Below are positions 8,564 through 18,043 of a stretch of DNA of 22,742 nt, piece by piece. Under the pieces are notes generated by a model. That model saw only the letters and a program-made list of their open reading frames with translations. It had not been told where the DNA came from and ran no database searches. The stretch lies in contig NZ_JPFU01000001.1 in NCBI RefSeq assembly GCF_000722695.1, positions 1 through 22,742 on the forward strand, in the 5' to 3' direction. Position numbers and translations under genes: made by a program. Source of the stretch: Streptococcus mitis (lineage in GTDB: Bacteria > Bacillota > Bacilli > Lactobacillales > Streptococcaceae). Positions within the stretch are counted from its first letter, which is position 1. Every line of letters begins with the position of its first letter.

Positions 8564-8572
8564 TGATATAAT
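8564..8572 (+). promoter_or_regulatory. Extended -10 promoter of the DUF951 gene
   Basis: TG-A-TATAAT directly after the dnaN terminator, 22 nt before the DUF951 start; a good consensus element. Confidence 0.75.
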
Positions 8573-8594
8573 CGAAAAAGAAAAGGAGAGTAGT

Positions 8595-8789
8595 ATGTAT
8601 CAAGTTGGAAATTTTGTTGAAATGAAAAAACCACATGCTTGCACAATCAAGTCAACAGGAAAAAAAGCTAATCGTTGGGAAATTACACGTGTAGGAGCAG
8701 ATATCAAAATAAAATGCAGTAATTGTGACCATGTTGTCATGATGGGACGCTATGATTTTGATCGAAAAATGAATAAAATTATTGACTAA
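8595..8789 (+). CDS. DUF951 family small protein
   Basis: A 64-aa protein of unknown function, conserved between dnaN and ychF in streptococci. It reads MYQVGNFVEMKKPHAC, then ANRWEITRVGADIKIKCSNC and a basic C-terminus. H14/C16 and the C41-x-x-C44 pair suggest a small metal-binding (zinc-ribbon-like) fold, an inference from the residues only. I use the ATG at 8595, which has GGAGAG 5 nt upstream, rather than an in-frame TTG at 8541 that lies inside the dnaN terminator. The tight coupling to ychF suggests a translation-related role, but no function is established from the sequence. Confidence 0.9.
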   Translation: MYQVGNFVEMKKPHACTIKSTGKKANRWEITRVGADIKIKCSNCDHVVMMGRYDFDRKMNKIID

Positions 8790-8828
8790 GAAGCCTTAGT
8801 TAGAGGGTTAGCAAGTTTTCCCTTTTTG

Positions 8829-8837
8829 TGTTATAAT
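8829..8837 (+). promoter_or_regulatory. ychF promoter (extended -10)
   Basis: TG-T-TATAAT at 8829-8837 with a possible TTAGCA -35 (8808-8813, 18-nt spacer), 36 nt before the ychF start. Confidence 0.7.
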
Positions 8838-8873
8838 ATTAGGGATTGAAATGAAAACGGAGAATGAGAAAAT

Positions 8874-9989
8874 ATGGCTTTAACAGCAGGTATCGTTGGT
8901 TTGCCAAACGTTGGTAAATCAACACTATTTAATGCAATTACAAAAGCAGGAGCAGAGGCGGCAAACTACCCATTTGCGACTATTGATCCAAACGTTGGAA
9001 TGGTGGAAGTTCCAGATGAACGCCTACAAAAACTAACGGAAATGATTACACCTAAAAAGACAGTGCCAACAACATTTGAATTTACAGATATTGCAGGGAT
9101 TGTAAAAGGAGCTTCAAAAGGAGAAGGGCTAGGGAATAAATTCTTGGCCAATATTCGTGAAGTAGATGCGATTGTTCACGTAGTTCGTGCTTTTGATGAT
9201 GAAAATGTGATGCGTGAGCAAGGACGTGAAGATGCCTTTGTGGATCCACTTGCAGATATTGATACAATTAATCTGGAATTGATTCTTGCTGACTTAGAAT
9301 CAGTGAATAAACGCTATGCGCGTGTAGAAAAGATGGCACGTACGCAAAAAGATAAAGAATCAGTAGCAGAGTTTAATGTTCTTCAAAAGATTAAACCTGT
9401 TCTTGAAGATGGGAAATCAGCTCGTACAATCGAGTTTACAGATGAAGAACAAAAAGTTGTCAAAGGTCTCTTCCTTTTGACAACTAAACCAGTTCTTTAT
9501 GTTGCCAATGTAGATGAGGATGTAGTTTCAGATCCAGATTCTATCGACTATGTCAAACAAATTCGAGAATTTGCAGCGACAGAAAATGCTGAAGTAGTCG
9601 TTATTTCTGCGCGTGCTGAGGAAGAAATTTCTGAGTTAGACGATGAAGACAAGCAAGAATTTCTTGAAGCACTTGGGTTGACAGAATCAGGCGTTGACAA
9701 ATTAACTCGCGCAGCTTATCACTTACTTGGACTTGGAACTTACTTCACAGCTGGTGAAAAAGAAGTTCGTGCTTGGACCTTTAAACGTGGTATGAAAGCT
9801 CCTCAAGCAGCTGGTATTATCCACTCAGACTTTGAAAAAGGATTTATTCGTGCAGTAACCATGTCATATGAGGATCTAGTGAAATACGGATCTGAAAAGG
9901 CCGTAAAAGAAGCTGGACGCTTGCGTGAAGAAGGAAAAGAATATATCGTTCAAGATGGCGATATCATGGAATTCCGCTTTAATGTCTAA
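8874..9989 (+). CDS. ychF: YchF/Ola1, ribosome-associated P-loop ATPase
   Basis: Obg-family nucleotide-binding protein of 371 aa that acts with ribosomes and stress responses; the family prefers ATP over GTP. G1 is GLPNVGKS (9-16), and the switch region contains the DIAG G3 motif ([20 protein letters not shown]). A coiled-coil insertion follows in the middle (about 130-200). The C-terminal TGS-like domain ends with [16 protein letters not shown]. It has its own promoter and a terminator at 10014-10039, so it is probably monocistronic. The call rests on very strong family similarity. Confidence 0.97.
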   Translation: MALTAGIVGLPNVGKSTLFNAITKAGAEAANYPFATIDPNVGMVEVPDERLQKLTEMITPKKTVPTTFEFTDIAGIVKGASKGEGLGNKFLANIREVDAIVHVVRAFDDENVMREQGREDAFVDPLADIDTINLELILADLESVNKRYARVEKMARTQKDKESVAEFNVLQKIKPVLEDGKSARTIEFTDEEQKVVKGLFLLTTKPVLYVANVDEDVVSDPDSIDYVKQIREFAATENAEVVVISARAEEEISELDDEDKQEFLEALGLTESGVDKLTRAAYHLLGLGTYFTAGEKEVRAWTFKRGMKAPQAAGIIHSDFEKGFIRAVTMSYEDLVKYGSEKAVKEAGRLREEGKEYIVQDGDIMEFRFNV

Positions 9990-10013
9990 AAAATTAATAA
10001 ATGGTGTCAATTA

Positions 10014-10039
10014 GGTTGGAAAAAAATTCCAACCCTTTT
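10014..10039 (+). terminator. ychF terminator
   Basis: Stem GGTTGGAA (10014-10021) / TTCCAACC (10027-10034) with an A loop and CTTTT after it, 25 nt beyond the ychF stop. Confidence 0.85.
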
Positions 10040-10060
10040 GGCTTTTGAAAGGAAAAATAA

Positions 10061-10630
10061 ATGACCAAATTACTTGTAGGATTGGGAAATCCAGGAGATA
10101 AATATTTTGAAACCAAACACAATGTTGGTTTTATGTTGATTGACCAACTAGCGAAGAAACAGAATGTCACTTTTACACACGATAAGATATTTCAAGCTGA
10201 TCTAGCATCCTTTTTCTTCAATGGTGAAAAAATTTATCTTGTCAAACCAACGACCTTTATGAATGAAAGTGGAAAAGCGGTTCATGCTTTATTGACTTAC
10301 TATGGTTTGAATATTGAAGATTTACTCATCATTTACGATGATCTTGATATGGAAGTTGGAAAGATTCGTTTAAGAGCAAAGGGCTCAGCAGGTGGTCATA
10401 ATGGTATCAAGTCTATTATTCAACATATAGGGACTCAGGTTTTCAATCGTGTTAAGATTGGAATCGGAAGACCTAAAAATGGTATGTCAGTTGTTAACCA
10501 TGTTTTGAGTACCTTTGACAAGGATGATTATATTGGTATTTTACAGTCTATTGACAAAGTTGACGATTCTGTAAACTACTATTTACAAGAGAAAAATTTT
10601 GAAAAAACGATGCAGAGGTATAACGGATAA
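10061..10630 (+). CDS. pth: Pth, peptidyl-tRNA hydrolase
   Basis: Cleaves the ester bond of peptidyl-tRNAs released from stalled ribosomes, recycling tRNA in the cytoplasm. The 189-aa protein has N10 in VGLGNPG, catalytic His20 in TKHNVGF, N68 in TTFMNESG, Asp93 in IIYDDLD and N114 in [11 protein letters not shown], all the usual active-site residues. AAAGGA lies before the ATG. Its stop TAA is directly followed by the mfd ATG, so the two are translationally coupled. Confidence 0.97.
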   Translation: MTKLLVGLGNPGDKYFETKHNVGFMLIDQLAKKQNVTFTHDKIFQADLASFFFNGEKIYLVKPTTFMNESGKAVHALLTYYGLNIEDLLIIYDDLDMEVGKIRLRAKGSAGGHNGIKSIIQHIGTQVFNRVKIGIGRPKNGMSVVNHVLSTFDKDDYIGILQSIDKVDDSVNYYLQEKNFEKTMQRYNG

Positions 10631-13600
10631 ATGGTGACCTTATTAGATTTATTCTCAGAAAATGATCAAATAAAAAAATGGCATCAAAATCTGACAGATA
10701 AAAGAAGACAATTAATGTTAGGCTTGTCAACTTCTACAAAAGCTTTAGCAATCGCCAGTAGTTTGAAGAAAGAAGATAAGATTGTTTTATTGACATCAAC
10801 TTATGGAGAAGCAGAAGGGATAATTAGTGATCTTATTTCTATCTTAGGTGAGGAACTTGTCTATCCATTTTTGGTAGATGATTCCCCTATGGTCGAGTTT
10901 TTGATGTCTTCACAAGAAAAAATCATTTCACGAGTTGAAGCCTTGCGTTTTTTGAATGATCCATCTAAAAAAGGGATTTTAGTTTGTAATATTGCAGCAA
11001 GTCGATTGATTTTACCGTCTCCCAATGCATTTAAAGATAGTATTGTAAAAATAACAGTTGGTGAAGAATATGACCAACACGCGCTTACCTATCAGTTAAA
11101 GGAAATAGGCTATCGAAAGGTTACTCAAGTACAGACCCAAGGTGAGTTTAGTATTCGAGGAGATATTTTAGATATTTTTGAAATATCTCAGTTAGAACCT
11201 TGCAGAATTGAGTTTTTTGGTGATGAAGTAGATGGTATCAGGACATTTGAAGTCGAAACACAATTATCGAAAGAAAATCAGACAGAACTCACTATCTTTC
11301 CATCTAGCGATATGCTTTTAAGAGAAAAGGATTATCAACGAGGTCAATCAGCTTTAGAAAAACAAATTTCAAAGACTATGTCACCTATTCTGAAATCCTA
11401 CCTAGAAGAAATTCTTTCAAGTTTTCACCAAAAACAAAGGCATGCAGATTCTCGGAAATTTTTATCTTTGTGTCATGAGAAATCATGGACTATATTTGAT
11501 TATATTGAAAAAAGCACACCAATATTCTTTGATGATTATCAAAAATTGATGAATCAGTATGAAGTCTTTGAAAGAGAATTAGCGCAATACTTTACAGAAG
11601 AGTTACAGAATAGTAAAGCATTTTCTGATATGCAGTATTTTGCGGATACTGAGAAAATATATAAAAAACAAAGTCCAGTGACCTTTTTTTCTAATCTGCA
11701 AAAGGGGTTAGGAAATCTCAAGTTTGACCAAATTTATCAATTTAATCAATATCCCATTCAGGAGTTTTTCAATCAATTTTCTTTTCTAAAAGAAGAAATT
11801 GAGCGATACAAAAAAATGGACTACACTATTATCTTGCAGTCTAGCAATTCAATAGGAAGCAAAACATTGGAGGATGTTTTAGAGGAATACCAGATTAAAT
11901 TGGATTCCAGAGATAAGTCAAGTATCTGTAAAGAATCTGTAAACTTAATAGAGGGCAATCTCAGACATGGTTTTCATTTTGTAGATGAAAAGATTTTATT
12001 TATAACTGAACATGAGATTTTTCAAAAGAAATTAAAACGTCGTTTTCGAAGACAACATGTTTCAAATGCGGAGCGCTTAAAAGATTATAATGAACTTGAA
12101 AAAGGCGATTACGTTGTTCACCATATCCATGGAATTGGTCAATATCTAGGGATTGAAACAATTGAAATCAAAGGGATCCATCGTGATTATGTTAGTGTTC
12201 AATACCAAAACGGGGATCAAATCTCTATCCCAGTGGAACAGATTCATCTACTTTCCAAATACGTTTCAAGTGACGGGAAAGCTCCAAAACTCAATAAATT
12301 AAATGACGGTCATTTTAAAAAAGCCAAGCAAAAAGTTAAGAATCAGGTAGAGGATATAGCAGACGATTTAATCAAACTCTATTCTGAGCGTAGTCAGTTG
12401 AAAGGTTATGCTTTTTCAGCTGATGATGAAGAGCAAGATGCTTTTGATGATGCTTTCCCTTATGTTGAAACAGATGATCAACTTCGTAGTATCGAGGAAA
12501 TCAAGAGAGATATGCAGAATTCTCAACCAATGGATCGACTTCTAGTTGGGGATGTTGGTTTTGGAAAGACTGAAGTTGCAATGCGTGCAGCCTTTAAGGC
12601 GGTCAATGACAATAAACAGGTGGTCGTTCTAGTTCCTACGACAGTTTTAGCGCAACAGCACTACACGAATTTTAAGGAACGATTCCAAAATTTTGCTGTT
12701 AATATTGATGTGTTGAGTCGCTTTAGAAGTAAAAAAGAGCAGACTGAAACACTTGAAAAATTGAAAAACGGTCAAGTCGATATTTTAATTGGAACACATC
12801 GTGTTTTGTCAAAAGATGTTGTGTTTTCTGATTTGGGCTTGATGATTATTGATGAGGAACAACGATTTGGTGTCAAGCATAAGGAAACCTTGAAAGAGTT
12901 GAAGAAACAAGTGGATGTTCTGACTTTGACAGCAACGCCAATTCCTCGTACTCTTCATATGTCTATGCTGGGAATAAGAGATTTATCTGTTATTGAAACT
13001 CCTCCAACCAATCGCTATCCTGTTCAAACCTATGTTTTAGAAAAGAATGATAGTGTTATTCGTGATGCGGTCTTGCGTGAAATGGAGCGTGGAGGTCAAA
13101 TTTACTATCTTTACAACAAAGTTGACACAATTGATCAGAAGGTTTCAGAATTACAGGAGCTGATTCCAGAGGCTGCGATTGGTTATGTTCATGGTCGCAT
13201 GAGTGAAATTCAGTTGGAAAATACTTTATTGGACTTTATTGAAGGACAATACGATATCTTGGTAACAACTACCATTATTGAGACAGGGGTGGACATTCCA
13301 AATGCCAATACCTTATTTATTGAAAATGCAGATCATATGGGCTTGTCAACCTTGTATCAATTAAGAGGAAGAGTCGGTCGTAGTAATCGGATTGCTTATG
13401 CTTATCTCATGTATCGTCCAGAAAAATCGATTAGTGAAGTCTCTGAAAAGAGATTAGAAGCAATTAAAGGATTTACAGAATTGGGCTCAGGATTTAAGAT
13501 TGCGATGCGAGATCTTTCTATTCGTGGAGCAGGAAATCTCCTAGGAAAATCCCAGTCTGGTTTCATTGATTCTGTTGGTTTTGAATTGTATTCGCAGTTA

Positions 13601-14134
13601 CTAGAGGAAGCTATTGCAAAACGACATGGTAATGGGAAAACAAGAACCAAAGGAAATGCCGAATTGATTTTACAAATCGATGCTTATCTTCCTGATACTT
13701 ATATTTCAGACCAACGACATAAGATTGAAATTTATAAAAAAATTCGTCAAATTGACAACCGTGTCAATTATGAAGAGTTACAAGAAGAGTTGATGGACCG
13801 TTTTGGAGAATACCCAGATGTGGTAGCCTATCTTTTAGAGATTGGTTTGGTCAAGTCATATTTGGACAAGGTCTTTGTTCAACGTGTGGAAAGAAAAGAT
13901 AATAAAATTACAGTTCAATTTGAAAAAGTCACTCAACGACTGTTTTTAGCTCAAGATTATTTTAAAGCTTTATCGGCAACGAATTTAAAAGCAGCTATAG
14001 CTGAAAATGAAGGATTAATGGAGCTTGTATTTGATGTCCGAAATAAGAAAGATTATGAAATTTTAGAAGGTTTGCTCATTTTTGGAGAAAGTTTATTAGA
14101 GATAAAAGAGTCGAAGGAAGAAAATGCCATTTGA
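10631..14134 (+). CDS. mfd: Mfd, transcription-repair coupling factor
   Basis: Large ATP-driven translocase of 1167 aa that removes RNA polymerase stalled at DNA lesions and recruits UvrA. The N-terminal third resembles the UvrB damage-recognition region. A CarD-like RNA-polymerase-interacting domain starts near residue 492 (LEKGDYVVHHIHGIGQYLGI). The superfamily 2 helicase core has Walker A GDVGFGKTE (about 639-647), the DEEQ box (about 739) and GRVGRSNR (about 914). A C-terminal TRCF domain ends the protein. The reading frame is intact and of family length. It starts directly after the pth stop with no gap. Confidence 0.97.
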   Translation: MVTLLDLFSENDQIKKWHQNLTDKRRQLMLGLSTSTKALAIASSLKKEDKIVLLTSTYGEAEGIISDLISILGEELVYPFLVDDSPMVEFLMSSQEKIISRVEALRFLNDPSKKGILVCNIAASRLILPSPNAFKDSIVKITVGEEYDQHALTYQLKEIGYRKVTQVQTQGEFSIRGDILDIFEISQLEPCRIEFFGDEVDGIRTFEVETQLSKENQTELTIFPSSDMLLREKDYQRGQSALEKQISKTMSPILKSYLEEILSSFHQKQRHADSRKFLSLCHEKSWTIFDYIEKSTPIFFDDYQKLMNQYEVFERELAQYFTEELQNSKAFSDMQYFADTEKIYKKQSPVTFFSNLQKGLGNLKFDQIYQFNQYPIQEFFNQFSFLKEEIERYKKMDYTIILQSSNSIGSKTLEDVLEEYQIKLDSRDKSSICKESVNLIEGNLRHGFHFVDEKILFITEHEIFQKKLKRRFRRQHVSNAERLKDYNELEKGDYVVHHIHGIGQYLGIETIEIKGIHRDYVSVQYQNGDQISIPVEQIHLLSKYVSSDGKAPKLNKLNDGHFKKAKQKVKNQVEDIADDLIKLYSERSQLKGYAFSADDEEQDAFDDAFPYVETDDQLRSIEEIKRDMQNSQPMDRLLVGDVGFGKTEVAMRAAFKAVNDNKQVVVLVPTTVLAQQHYTNFKERFQNFAVNIDVLSRFRSKKEQTETLEKLKNGQVDILIGTHRVLSKDVVFSDLGLMIIDEEQRFGVKHKETLKELKKQVDVLTLTATPIPRTLHMSMLGIRDLSVIETPPTNRYPVQTYVLEKNDSVIRDAVLREMERGGQIYYLYNKVDTIDQKVSELQELIPEAAIGYVHGRMSEIQLENTLLDFIEGQYDILVTTTIIETGVDIPNANTLFIENADHMGLSTLYQLRGRVGRSNRIAYAYLMYRPEKSISEVSEKRLEAIKGFTELGSGFKIAMRDLSIRGAGNLLGKSQSGFIDSVGFELYSQLLEEAIAKRHGNGKTRTKGNAELILQIDAYLPDTYISDQRHKIEIYKKIRQIDNRVNYEELQEELMDRFGEYPDVVAYLLEIGLVKSYLDKVFVQRVERKDNKITVQFEKVTQRLFLAQDYFKALSATNLKAAIAENEGLMELVFDVRNKKDYEILEGLLIFGESLLEIKESKEENAI

Positions 14135-14162
14135 TATTTTTCTTCTATAAAATAGATAAAAA

Positions 14163-14171
14163 TGGTAGAAT
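14163..14171 (+). promoter_or_regulatory. Extended -10 upstream of the S4-domain gene
   Basis: TG-G-TAGAAT, 21 nt before the S4 gene start. It could start transcription of the packed downstream genes S4-divIC-small gene-hydrolase-tilS. There is no good -35. Confidence 0.5.
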
Positions 14172-14191
14172 AATAAGTTGAGGTAATAAAG

Positions 14192-14458
14192 ATGAGATTA
14201 GACAAATATTTAAAAGTATCACGAATTATCAAGCGTCGTACAGTCGCAAAGGAAGTAGCAGATAAAGGTAGAATCAAGGTGAATGGGATCTTGGCCAAAA
14301 GTTCAACGGATTTGAAAGTTAATGACCAAGTTGAAATTCGTTTTGGCAATAAGTTGCTACTTGTAAAAGTACTGGAGATGAAAGATAGCACAAAAAAAGA
14401 AGATGCAGCGGGCATGTATGAAATTATCAGTGAAACACGGGTAGAAGAAAATGTCTAA
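14192..14458 (+). CDS. rqcP: S4-domain RNA-binding protein, RqcP/YabO-like
   Basis: An 88-aa protein that is almost entirely an S4 domain: [16 protein letters not shown], then [11 protein letters not shown] and [11 protein letters not shown]. It is the equivalent, by size and sequence, of Bacillus YabO (RqcP). RqcP works with RqcH on stalled 50S subunits to add C-terminal alanine tails in ribosome quality control. In Bacillus yabO also lies between the mfd region and divIC, which supports the assignment. TTGAGG precedes the start. Its last 8 nt overlap divIC. The specific RqcP role is inferred from the family. Confidence 0.9.
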
Positions 14459-14819
14459 AAATATTGTACAATTGAATAATTCTTTTATTCAAAATGAATA
14501 CCAACGTCGTCGCTATCTGATGAAGGAAAGACAAAAACGGAATCGTTTCATGGGTTGGGTTCTCATTTTGATGATTTTATTGTTCATTTTACCAACTTAT
14601 AATCTTGCTCAAAGCTATCACCAATTACTTCAAAGACATCAACAGTTATTAGACTTGCAAACTCAGTATCAAACCTTGAGTGAGGAAAAGGAGAAGGAGA
14701 CAGCTTTTGCTACAAAGTTGAAAGATGAAGATTACGCTGCTAAATACATGCGTGCAAAATATTATTATTCTAAGAATCGGGAAGCTGTTTATACGATTCC
14801 TGACTTGCTCCCAAGGTGA
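14451..14819 (+). CDS. divIC: DivIC/FtsB-family septum formation protein
   Basis: Small bitopic membrane protein of 122 aa in the divisome, partnering FtsL and DivIB/FtsQ and needed to activate septal peptidoglycan synthesis. It has a basic cytoplasmic tail (1-32), one membrane segment (about 34-50, [15 protein letters not shown]), a Gln/Leu-rich coiled coil (about 53-90) and a short C-terminal region with [14 protein letters not shown], characteristic of this family. The start overlaps the S4 gene by 8 nt. The next small gene begins 4 nt after the stop. Confidence 0.93.
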
Positions 14820-14823
14820 TAAA

Positions 14824-14946
14824 ATGGAAAATTTATTAGACGTAATAGAGCAATTTTTGAGTCTATCGGATGAAAAGTTGGAAGAGTTGGCTGATAAAAA
14901 TCAATTATTGCGTTTACAAGAAGAAAAGGAAAGGAAGAATGCGTAA
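14824..14946 (+). CDS. Small protein of 40 aa between divIC and the serine-hydrolase gene
   Basis: I do not recognise a function. It encodes 40 aa beginning MENLLDVIEQFLSLSDEKLE and ending in a charged Leu/Lys/Glu stretch, [13 protein letters not shown], that looks helical. There is no membrane segment or signal. AAGGTGAT precedes the ATG, 4 nt after the divIC stop, and its last 8 nt overlap the next gene, which suggests a real, translated gene rather than chance. An equivalent small gene is found at this place in pneumococcus. Confidence 0.8.
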   Translation: MENLLDVIEQFLSLSDEKLEELADKNQLLRLQEEKERKNA

Positions 14947-16207
14947 ATTCTTAATTATTTTGTTGCTACCAAGTTTTTTGACAGTTTCAAAAGTCGTTAG
15001 CACAGAAAAAGAAGTAGTCTATACTTCGAAAGAAATTTATTACCTTTCACAATCTGACTTTGGTATTTATTTTAAAGAAAAGCTAAGTTCTCCTATGGTT
15101 TTTGGAGAAGTTCCTGTCTATGCGAATGAAGATTTAGTAGTGGAATCTGGAAAATTGACTCCCAAAACAAGTTTCCAAATAACCGAGTGGCGCTTAAATA
15201 AACAAGGAATTCCAGTATTTAAGTTATCCAACCATCAATTTATAGCTGCAGACAAACGTTTTTTATACAATCAGTCAGAGGTAACTTCTACAATAAAAAA
15301 AGTATGGTTAGAATCTGATTTTAAACTGTACAATAGCCCTTATGATTTAAAAGAAGTGAAATCATCCTTATCAGCTTATTCACAAGTATCAATCGATAAG
15401 ACCATGTTTGTAGAAGGAAGAGAATTTCTACATATTGATCAGGCTGGATGGGTAGATAAGGAATCAACTTCTGAAGAAGATAATCGGATGAGTAAAGTCC
15501 AAGAAATGTTATCTGAAAAATATCAGAAGGATTCATTCTCTATTTATGTTAAGCAACTGACTACTGGAAAAGAAGCTGGTATCAATCAAGATGAAAAGAT
15601 GTATGCAGCTAGCGTTTTAAAACTCCCTTATCTTTATTATACGCAAGAAAAAATCAATGAGGGTCTGTATCAGTTAGATTCGACTGTAAAATACGTATCA
15701 GCAGTTAATGATTTTCCAGGTTCTTATAAACCAGAGGGAAGTGGTAGTCTTCCTAAAAAAGAGGATAATAAAGAATATTCTCTAAAGGATTTAATTACGA
15801 AAGTATCAAAAGAATCGGATAACGTAGCTCATAATCTATTGGGATATTACCTTTCAAATCAATCTGATGCAACATTTAAGTCCAAGATGTCTGCTATTAT
15901 GGGAGATGATTGGGATCCAAAAGAAAAATTGATTTCTTCTAAAATGGCAGGGAAAGTCATGGAAGCTATTTATAATCAAAATGGATTTGTATTGGAGTCC
16001 TTGACCAAAACAGATTTTGATAATCAGCGAATTGCCAAAGGTGTTTCTGTGAAGGTAGCTCATAAAATTGGGGATGCGGACGAATTTGAGCATGATACGG
16101 GTGTTGTCTATGCAGATTCTCCATTTGTTCTTTCAATTTTCACTAAAAATTCTGATTATGATACTATTTCTCAGATAGCCCAAGATGTTTATGAGGTTCT
16201 AAAATGA
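14939..16207 (+). CDS. Secreted serine hydrolase, class A beta-lactamase-like
   Basis: A 422-aa exported protein. It has an N-terminal signal or anchor segment (about 3-20), an SH3-like region (about 25-175) with GW-like strands, and a C-terminal penicillin-recognising domain. That domain has Ser225-x-x-Lys228 (ASVLKLP), SDN at 293-295 (ESDNVAHN) and Lys376-Ile-Gly in place of the usual K-[S/T]-G. The substrate is unknown; a cell-wall or signalling role fits its place between divIC and tilS better than antibiotic resistance. The start with GGAAAGGAAG upstream is preferred over a longer frame from 14870. It overlaps its neighbours by 8 and 4 nt. Confidence 0.88.
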   Translation: MRKFLIILLLPSFLTVSKVVSTEKEVVYTSKEIYYLSQSDFGIYFKEKLSSPMVFGEVPVYANEDLVVESGKLTPKTSFQITEWRLNKQGIPVFKLSNHQFIAADKRFLYNQSEVTSTIKKVWLESDFKLYNSPYDLKEVKSSLSAYSQVSIDKTMFVEGREFLHIDQAGWVDKESTSEEDNRMSKVQEMLSEKYQKDSFSIYVKQLTTGKEAGINQDEKMYAASVLKLPYLYYTQEKINEGLYQLDSTVKYVSAVNDFPGSYKPEGSGSLPKKEDNKEYSLKDLITKVSKESDNVAHNLLGYYLSNQSDATFKSKMSAIMGDDWDPKEKLISSKMAGKVMEAIYNQNGFVLESLTKTDFDNQRIAKGVSVKVAHKIGDADEFEHDTGVVYADSPFVLSIFTKNSDYDTISQIAQDVYEVLK

Positions 16208-17481
16208 GGGAACAGGATTTTTTAAATCATTTTCTCAAAAGAGGATATTTCAAAAAGCATGCTAAAGTGGTGCTAGCTCTTTCTGGTGGATTAGATTCTA
16301 TGTTTCTATTTAAGGTATTGTCTACTTATCAAGAAGAGTTAGAAATTGAATTGATTCTAGCTCATGTTAATCATAAGCAGAGAGTAGAATCAGATTGGGA
16401 AGAAAAGGAATTAAGGAAGTTGGCTGCTGAAGCTGGACTTCCTATTTATGTCAGCAATTTTTCAGGAGAATTTTCAGAAGCGCGTGCACGAAATTTTCGT
16501 TATGATTTTTTTCAAGAGGTCATGAAAAATACAGGTGCGACAACCTTAGTCACTGCCCACCATTCTGATGACCAGGTGGAAACGATTTTGATGCGTTTGA
16601 TTCGAGGCACTCGTTTGCGCTATCTATCAGGAATTAGGGAGAAGCAAGTAGTCGGGGATATAGAAATGATTCGTCCCTTCTTGTATTTTCAGAAAAAAGA
16701 CTTTCCATCAATTTTTCACTTTGAAGATACATCAAATAAGGAAAATCATTATTTTCGTAATCGTATTCGAAATTCTTATTTACCAGAATTAGAAAAAGAA
16801 AATCCTAGATTTAGAGATGCAATCTTAAGTATCGGAAATGAAATTTTAGATTATGACTTAGCTATAGCTGAATTATCAAAGAATATTGATGTAGAAAATT
16901 TAGAGCAGTTATTTTCTTATTCTGAGTCGACACAAAGAGTTTTACTTCAAACTTACCTGAATCGTTTTCCAGATTTGAATCTCACAAAAGCTCAGTTTGA
17001 AGAAGTTAGACAAATTTTAAAAACTAAAAGCCAGTATCGTCATCCGCTTAAAAATGGTTATGAACTAGTAAAGGAGTATCAACAGTTTCGGATTTGTAAA
17101 ATCAGTCCGCAGGCTGATGAAAAGGAAGATGAACTTGTGTTACACTATCAAAATCAGGTATTTTATCAAGGATACATATTTTCCTTTGGAATTCCTTTAG
17201 AAGGTGAATCAATTCAACAAATACCTGTTTCACGCGAAACATCCATACACATTCGTCATCGAAAAACAGGAGATTTTTTGATTCAAAATGGGCATAGAAA
17301 AAAACTCAGACGTTTATTTATTGATTTGAAAATCCCTATGGAAAAGCGAAAATCTGCTCTGATTATTGAGCAATTTGGTGAAATTGTTTCAATTTTGGGA
17401 ATTGCGACCAGTAATTTGAGTAAAAACACGAAAAATGATATAATGAACACTGTACTTTATATAGAAAAAATAGATAGGTAA
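16204..17481 (+). CDS. tilS: TilS, tRNA(Ile)-lysidine synthase
   Basis: Uses ATP and lysine to convert C34 of tRNA-Ile(CAU) to lysidine, changing it to read AUA; essential in most bacteria. The 425-aa protein has the PP-loop LSGGLDS (26-32), HVNHKQR, the [19 protein letters not shown] segment (about 117-135) and RPFL, followed by C-terminal tRNA-binding domains. The ATG overlaps the preceding stop (ATGA). Within the gene are a parS-like 16-mer (17226-17241) and, near the end, a promoter for hpt (17416-17444). Confidence 0.95.
   Translation: MREQDFLNHFLKRGYFKKHAKVVLALSGGLDSMFLFKVLSTYQEELEIELILAHVNHKQRVESDWEEKELRKLAAEAGLPIYVSNFSGEFSEARARNFRYDFFQEVMKNTGATTLVTAHHSDDQVETILMRLIRGTRLRYLSGIREKQVVGDIEMIRPFLYFQKKDFPSIFHFEDTSNKENHYFRNRIRNSYLPELEKENPRFRDAILSIGNEILDYDLAIAELSKNIDVENLEQLFSYSESTQRVLLQTYLNRFPDLNLTKAQFEEVRQILKTKSQYRHPLKNGYELVKEYQQFRICKISPQADEKEDELVLHYQNQVFYQGYIFSFGIPLEGESIQQIPVSRETSIHIRHRKTGDFLIQNGHRKKLRRLFIDLKIPMEKRKSALIIEQFGEIVSILGIATSNLSKNTKNDIMNTVLYIEKIDR
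17226..17241 (+). promoter_or_regulatory. parS: Candidate parS site (ParB-binding)
   Basis: TGTTTCACGCGAAACA inside tilS differs by one base from the palindromic Firmicute parS consensus TGTTTCACGTGAAACA. It lies about 11 kb from oriC, where streptococcal parS sites cluster, and parB is in the same window. Confidence 0.75.
17416..17444 (+). promoter_or_regulatory. hpt-ftsH promoter inside tilS
   Basis: TTGAGT (17416-17421), 17 nt, TATAAT (17439-17444) with TGA directly before, giving an extended -10. It would start hpt-ftsH transcription about 35 nt before the hpt ATG. Confidence 0.7.
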
Positions 17482-17485
17482 AAAA

Positions 17486-18028
17486 ATGTTAGAAAACGAT
17501 ATTAAAAAAATCCTCGTTTCACACGATGAAATTACAGAAGCTGCTAAAAAATTAGGTGCTCAACTCACTAAAGACTATGCAGGAAAAAATCCAATCTTAG
17601 TTGGGATTTTAAAAGGATCTATTCCTTTTATGGCTGAATTGATTAAACATATCGACACACATATTGAAATGGACTTCATGATGGTTTCTAGCTATCATGG
17701 TGGAACAGCAAGTAGCGGGGTCATTAATATTAAACAAGATGTGACTCAAGACATTAAAGGAAGACATATTCTATTTGTAGAAGATATTATTGATACAGGC
17801 CAAACTTTGAAGAATTTGCGAGATATGTTTATTGAAAGAGAAGCATCTTCTGTTAAAATTGCAACCTTGTTGGATAAACCAGAGGGACGTGTTGTAGAAA
17901 TTGAAGCTGACTATACCTGCTTTACTATTCCAAATGAGTTTGTAGTAGGTTATGGTTTAGATTACAAAGAAAATTATCGTAACCTTCCTTATGTTGGAGT
18001 ATTGAAAGAAGAAGTGTATTCAAATTAG
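17486..18028 (+). CDS. hpt: Hpt, hypoxanthine-guanine phosphoribosyltransferase
   Basis: Purine-salvage enzyme of 180 aa that joins PRPP to hypoxanthine or guanine to give IMP or GMP. It shows the LVGILKGS loop (38-45), [11 protein letters not shown] (68-78) and the PRPP motif [10 protein letters not shown] (98-107), with the base-binding [19 protein letters not shown] near the C-terminus. The Shine-Dalgarno is weak. ftsH follows after 15 nt, an arrangement also seen in Bacillus and Lactococcus (tilS-hpt-ftsH). It can be transcribed from the promoter within tilS. Confidence 0.97.
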   Translation: MLENDIKKILVSHDEITEAAKKLGAQLTKDYAGKNPILVGILKGSIPFMAELIKHIDTHIEMDFMMVSSYHGGTASSGVINIKQDVTQDIKGRHILFVEDIIDTGQTLKNLRDMFIEREASSVKIATLLDKPEGRVVEIEADYTCFTIPNEFVVGYGLDYKENYRNLPYVGVLKEEVYSN

Positions 18029-18043
18029 AAAGAACAATTTTTA

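Noticed and set aside
8541..8594. TTG start extending the DUF951 protein by 18 residues
   Set aside because: The extension runs through the dnaN terminator and the gene's own promoter.
8783..8801. CTAAG/CTTAG hairpin after the DUF951 gene
   Set aside because: Five base pairs and no T run.
14115..14150. A/T-rich inverted repeat after mfd as a terminator
   Set aside because: The stem is only A-T pairs plus a few G-C with an 11-nt loop; too weak to call.
14053..14415. 120-codon minus-strand frame across the mfd end and S4 gene
   Set aside because: Antisense to two recognised genes and no recognisable domain.
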